Source of the DNA: Nitrosarchaeum sp.
Lineage (GTDB): Archaea; Thermoproteota; Nitrososphaeria; Nitrososphaerales; Nitrosopumilaceae
Assembly: GCA_009697485.1 (NCBI GenBank)
Contig: SICY01000011.1
Coordinates: 1 to 13,230 of the forward strand
Direction: 5' to 3'
Length of the DNA: 13,230 nt
Shown in pieces: positions 12,791 through 13,230 of this stretch. The notes below the pieces were generated by a model that worked only from the letters and a program-made list of their open reading frames with translations, had not been told where the DNA came from and made no database searches. Numbering within the stretch: the first letter of the stretch is position 1; every line of letters begins with the position of its first letter. Made by a program: the position numbers and the translations under genes.

Positions 12791-12869
12791 GATCTTCTGC
12801 TTTAGCCTCAAATGAGGCTAATCCAATACATAAAAAGTGGTTTAGCGCCATTTGGCACTAATGCAGATC
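12791..12869 (+). ncRNA. Candidate structured RNA with two sister hairpins (or tandem operator palindromes)
   Basis: Two palindromes lie exactly 40 bp apart: TTAGCCTCA-aa-TGAGGCTAA (12802-12821) and TTAGCGCCA-tt-TGGCACTAA (12842-12861). They share the outer TTAG/CTAA arms but differ in the inner stem, with paired changes that keep it foldable. GATCttCTGC (12791-12800) and GCAGATC (12863-12869) can pair to close both hairpins into a three-way junction. A TATA box at 12759-12772 predicts a plus-strand start at 12791-12793. Against a plus-strand RNA, one stem has a C-A mismatch that becomes a G-U pair on the minus strand, so it could instead be a 3' element of the repeat-protein gene at 12891. 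Equal spacing also suits paired DNA operators. The strand and function are uncertain. Confidence 0.35.
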
Positions 12870-12890
12870 ATACAGAAAGAGTTTAGAAAT

Positions 12891-13067
12891 TTATGTTTTC
12901 ATTTTCGCTTTATTTCTAAGTTCTTTTCTTCTCGCTATAGCTTTAGGTCTTGAATTATACTCTTTTTGGTATTCTTTTTGTTTCTCTTTAATTTCAGGTC
13001 TTGAAAAATACTCTTTCTGATATTCTTTCATGTATTCTTTCTGTTTCGCTTTATCCTTGTAGCCCAA
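12891..13067 (-). CDS. Small Lys-Glu-Tyr repeat protein
   Basis: 58 residues from TTG 13067, or 46 from ATG 13031. The sequence is MGYKDKAKQKEYMKEYQKEY followed by FSRPEIKEKQKEYQKEYNSRP and a basic end ARRKELRNKAKMKT. The unit K-x-KQKEYxKEYxSRP occurs twice, about 17 residues apart, and is visible in the DNA too. It is strongly basic, without Cys or membrane segment, and predicted to be one long charged helix broken at the SRP turns. TTTATAG on the minus strand is centred about 24 bases before the TTG, supporting that start as leaderless. An in-frame TGA lies two codons upstream of the TTG. Similar short KEY/SRPE repeats occur in nucleic-acid-associated proteins of archaea and large viruses; this likeness is from memory. 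The function is unknown; nucleic-acid binding is a guess from charge. Confidence 0.55.
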   Translation of the reverse strand: MGYKDKAKQKEYMKEYQKEYFSRPEIKEKQKEYQKEYNSRPKAIARRKELRNKAKMKT

Positions 13068-13172
13068 TATTCATAATATTATTTTCTATAAACTTAAGGA
13101 TTTAGGAATGGCACTTTTAAATTAATTAGACTCTTGTATCCATTTGGCAAAATGATACTGTTGTGAAACTAA

Positions 13173-13230
13173 CTACGCATTGATATTTCGTTTCCCACAG
13201 ATGCCTGTAAACCAAGTCCTGCTCCTGGCT
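13173..13230 (-). CDS. Possible C-terminus of a gene entering from beyond the window
   Basis: A minus-strand frame is open from the window edge to TAG at 13173-13175 and reads PGAGLGLQASVGNEISMRS. The codons are ordinary for this genome and the other two minus-strand frames are less protein-like, but 19 residues cannot identify a gene. Nothing else is visible in 13068-13172 apart from the TATA box of the neighbouring repeat-protein gene. Confidence 0.25.
   Translation of the reverse strand, partial: ARSRTWFTGICGKRNINA

Noticed and set aside
12847..13150. CCATTTGGCA shared by 12848-12857 and 13140-13149 as a dispersed repeat
   Set aside because: A single 10-base match without shared flanks is within chance; the second copy is not palindromic in context.

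Overview
The window looks like a chromosomal segment of an ammonia-oxidising archaeon (Nitrososphaerota/Thaumarchaeota, most likely a Nitrosopumilaceae member). The pointers are ribosomal protein S26e (absent from bacteria), strongly AT-rich DNA, TATA boxes placed about 24-29 bases before start codons with almost no leader and no Shine-Dalgarno sequence, many GTG/TTG starts, and the gene content and wording of the proteins. The taxonomic call is inference from protein style, not a database result.

Layout. 1-218 (minus): 5' part of the S26e gene, cut by the window edge. 481-2391 (plus): a PfkB-family kinase followed by an NAD kinase carrying a C-terminal winged helix. 2418-4327 (minus): a small zinc-ribbon gene that appears frameshifted, downstream of CTP synthase (pyrG). 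4328-4541: intergenic DNA with a pyrG TATA box, a 20-bp-spaced direct repeat and a 9-bp inverted repeat around a GC-rich core. 4542-5067: a two-finger C2H2 protein (minus) and a 28-residue zinc-binding microprotein (plus), divergent. 5090-10816 (minus): tryptophan operon trpE-G-D-C-B-A, tightly overlapping, with no trpF. 10877-10933: a divergent promoter with one TATA box placed symmetrically between trpE and a small zinc protein, and GGTA(C/T) repeats at the trpE start. 10934-11493: a zinc protein, a 26-residue membrane microprotein and a membrane-anchored zinc ribbon, with a hairpin between the last two convergent genes. 11552-12694 (minus): a polyprenyl-phosphate glycosyltransferase fused to a GtrA membrane domain. 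12760-13230: a candidate structured RNA or tandem-palindrome element, a small Lys-Glu-Tyr repeat protein, and possibly the end of another gene.

How it fits together. TrpE/TrpG make anthranilate from chorismate and glutamine, TrpD adds the phosphoribosyl group, TrpC closes the indole-glycerol phosphate ring and TrpA/TrpB finish tryptophan. The isomerase step (TrpF) must be encoded or supplied elsewhere. PyrG makes CTP and the NAD kinase makes NADP, so the left half is nucleotide and cofactor supply. The glycosyltransferase probably serves lipid-linked sugar chemistry at the membrane.

No stretch over 300 bases lacks a gene; the longest gap is 219-480 (262 bases), which holds the S26e promoter and nothing else I can name. 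I see no tRNA, rRNA, CRISPR array or insertion sequence. The most interesting unexplained signals are the paired hairpin element at 12791-12869, the trp/zinc-protein divergent promoter with its operator-like repeats, the missing trpF, and the frameshifted zinc-ribbon gene.
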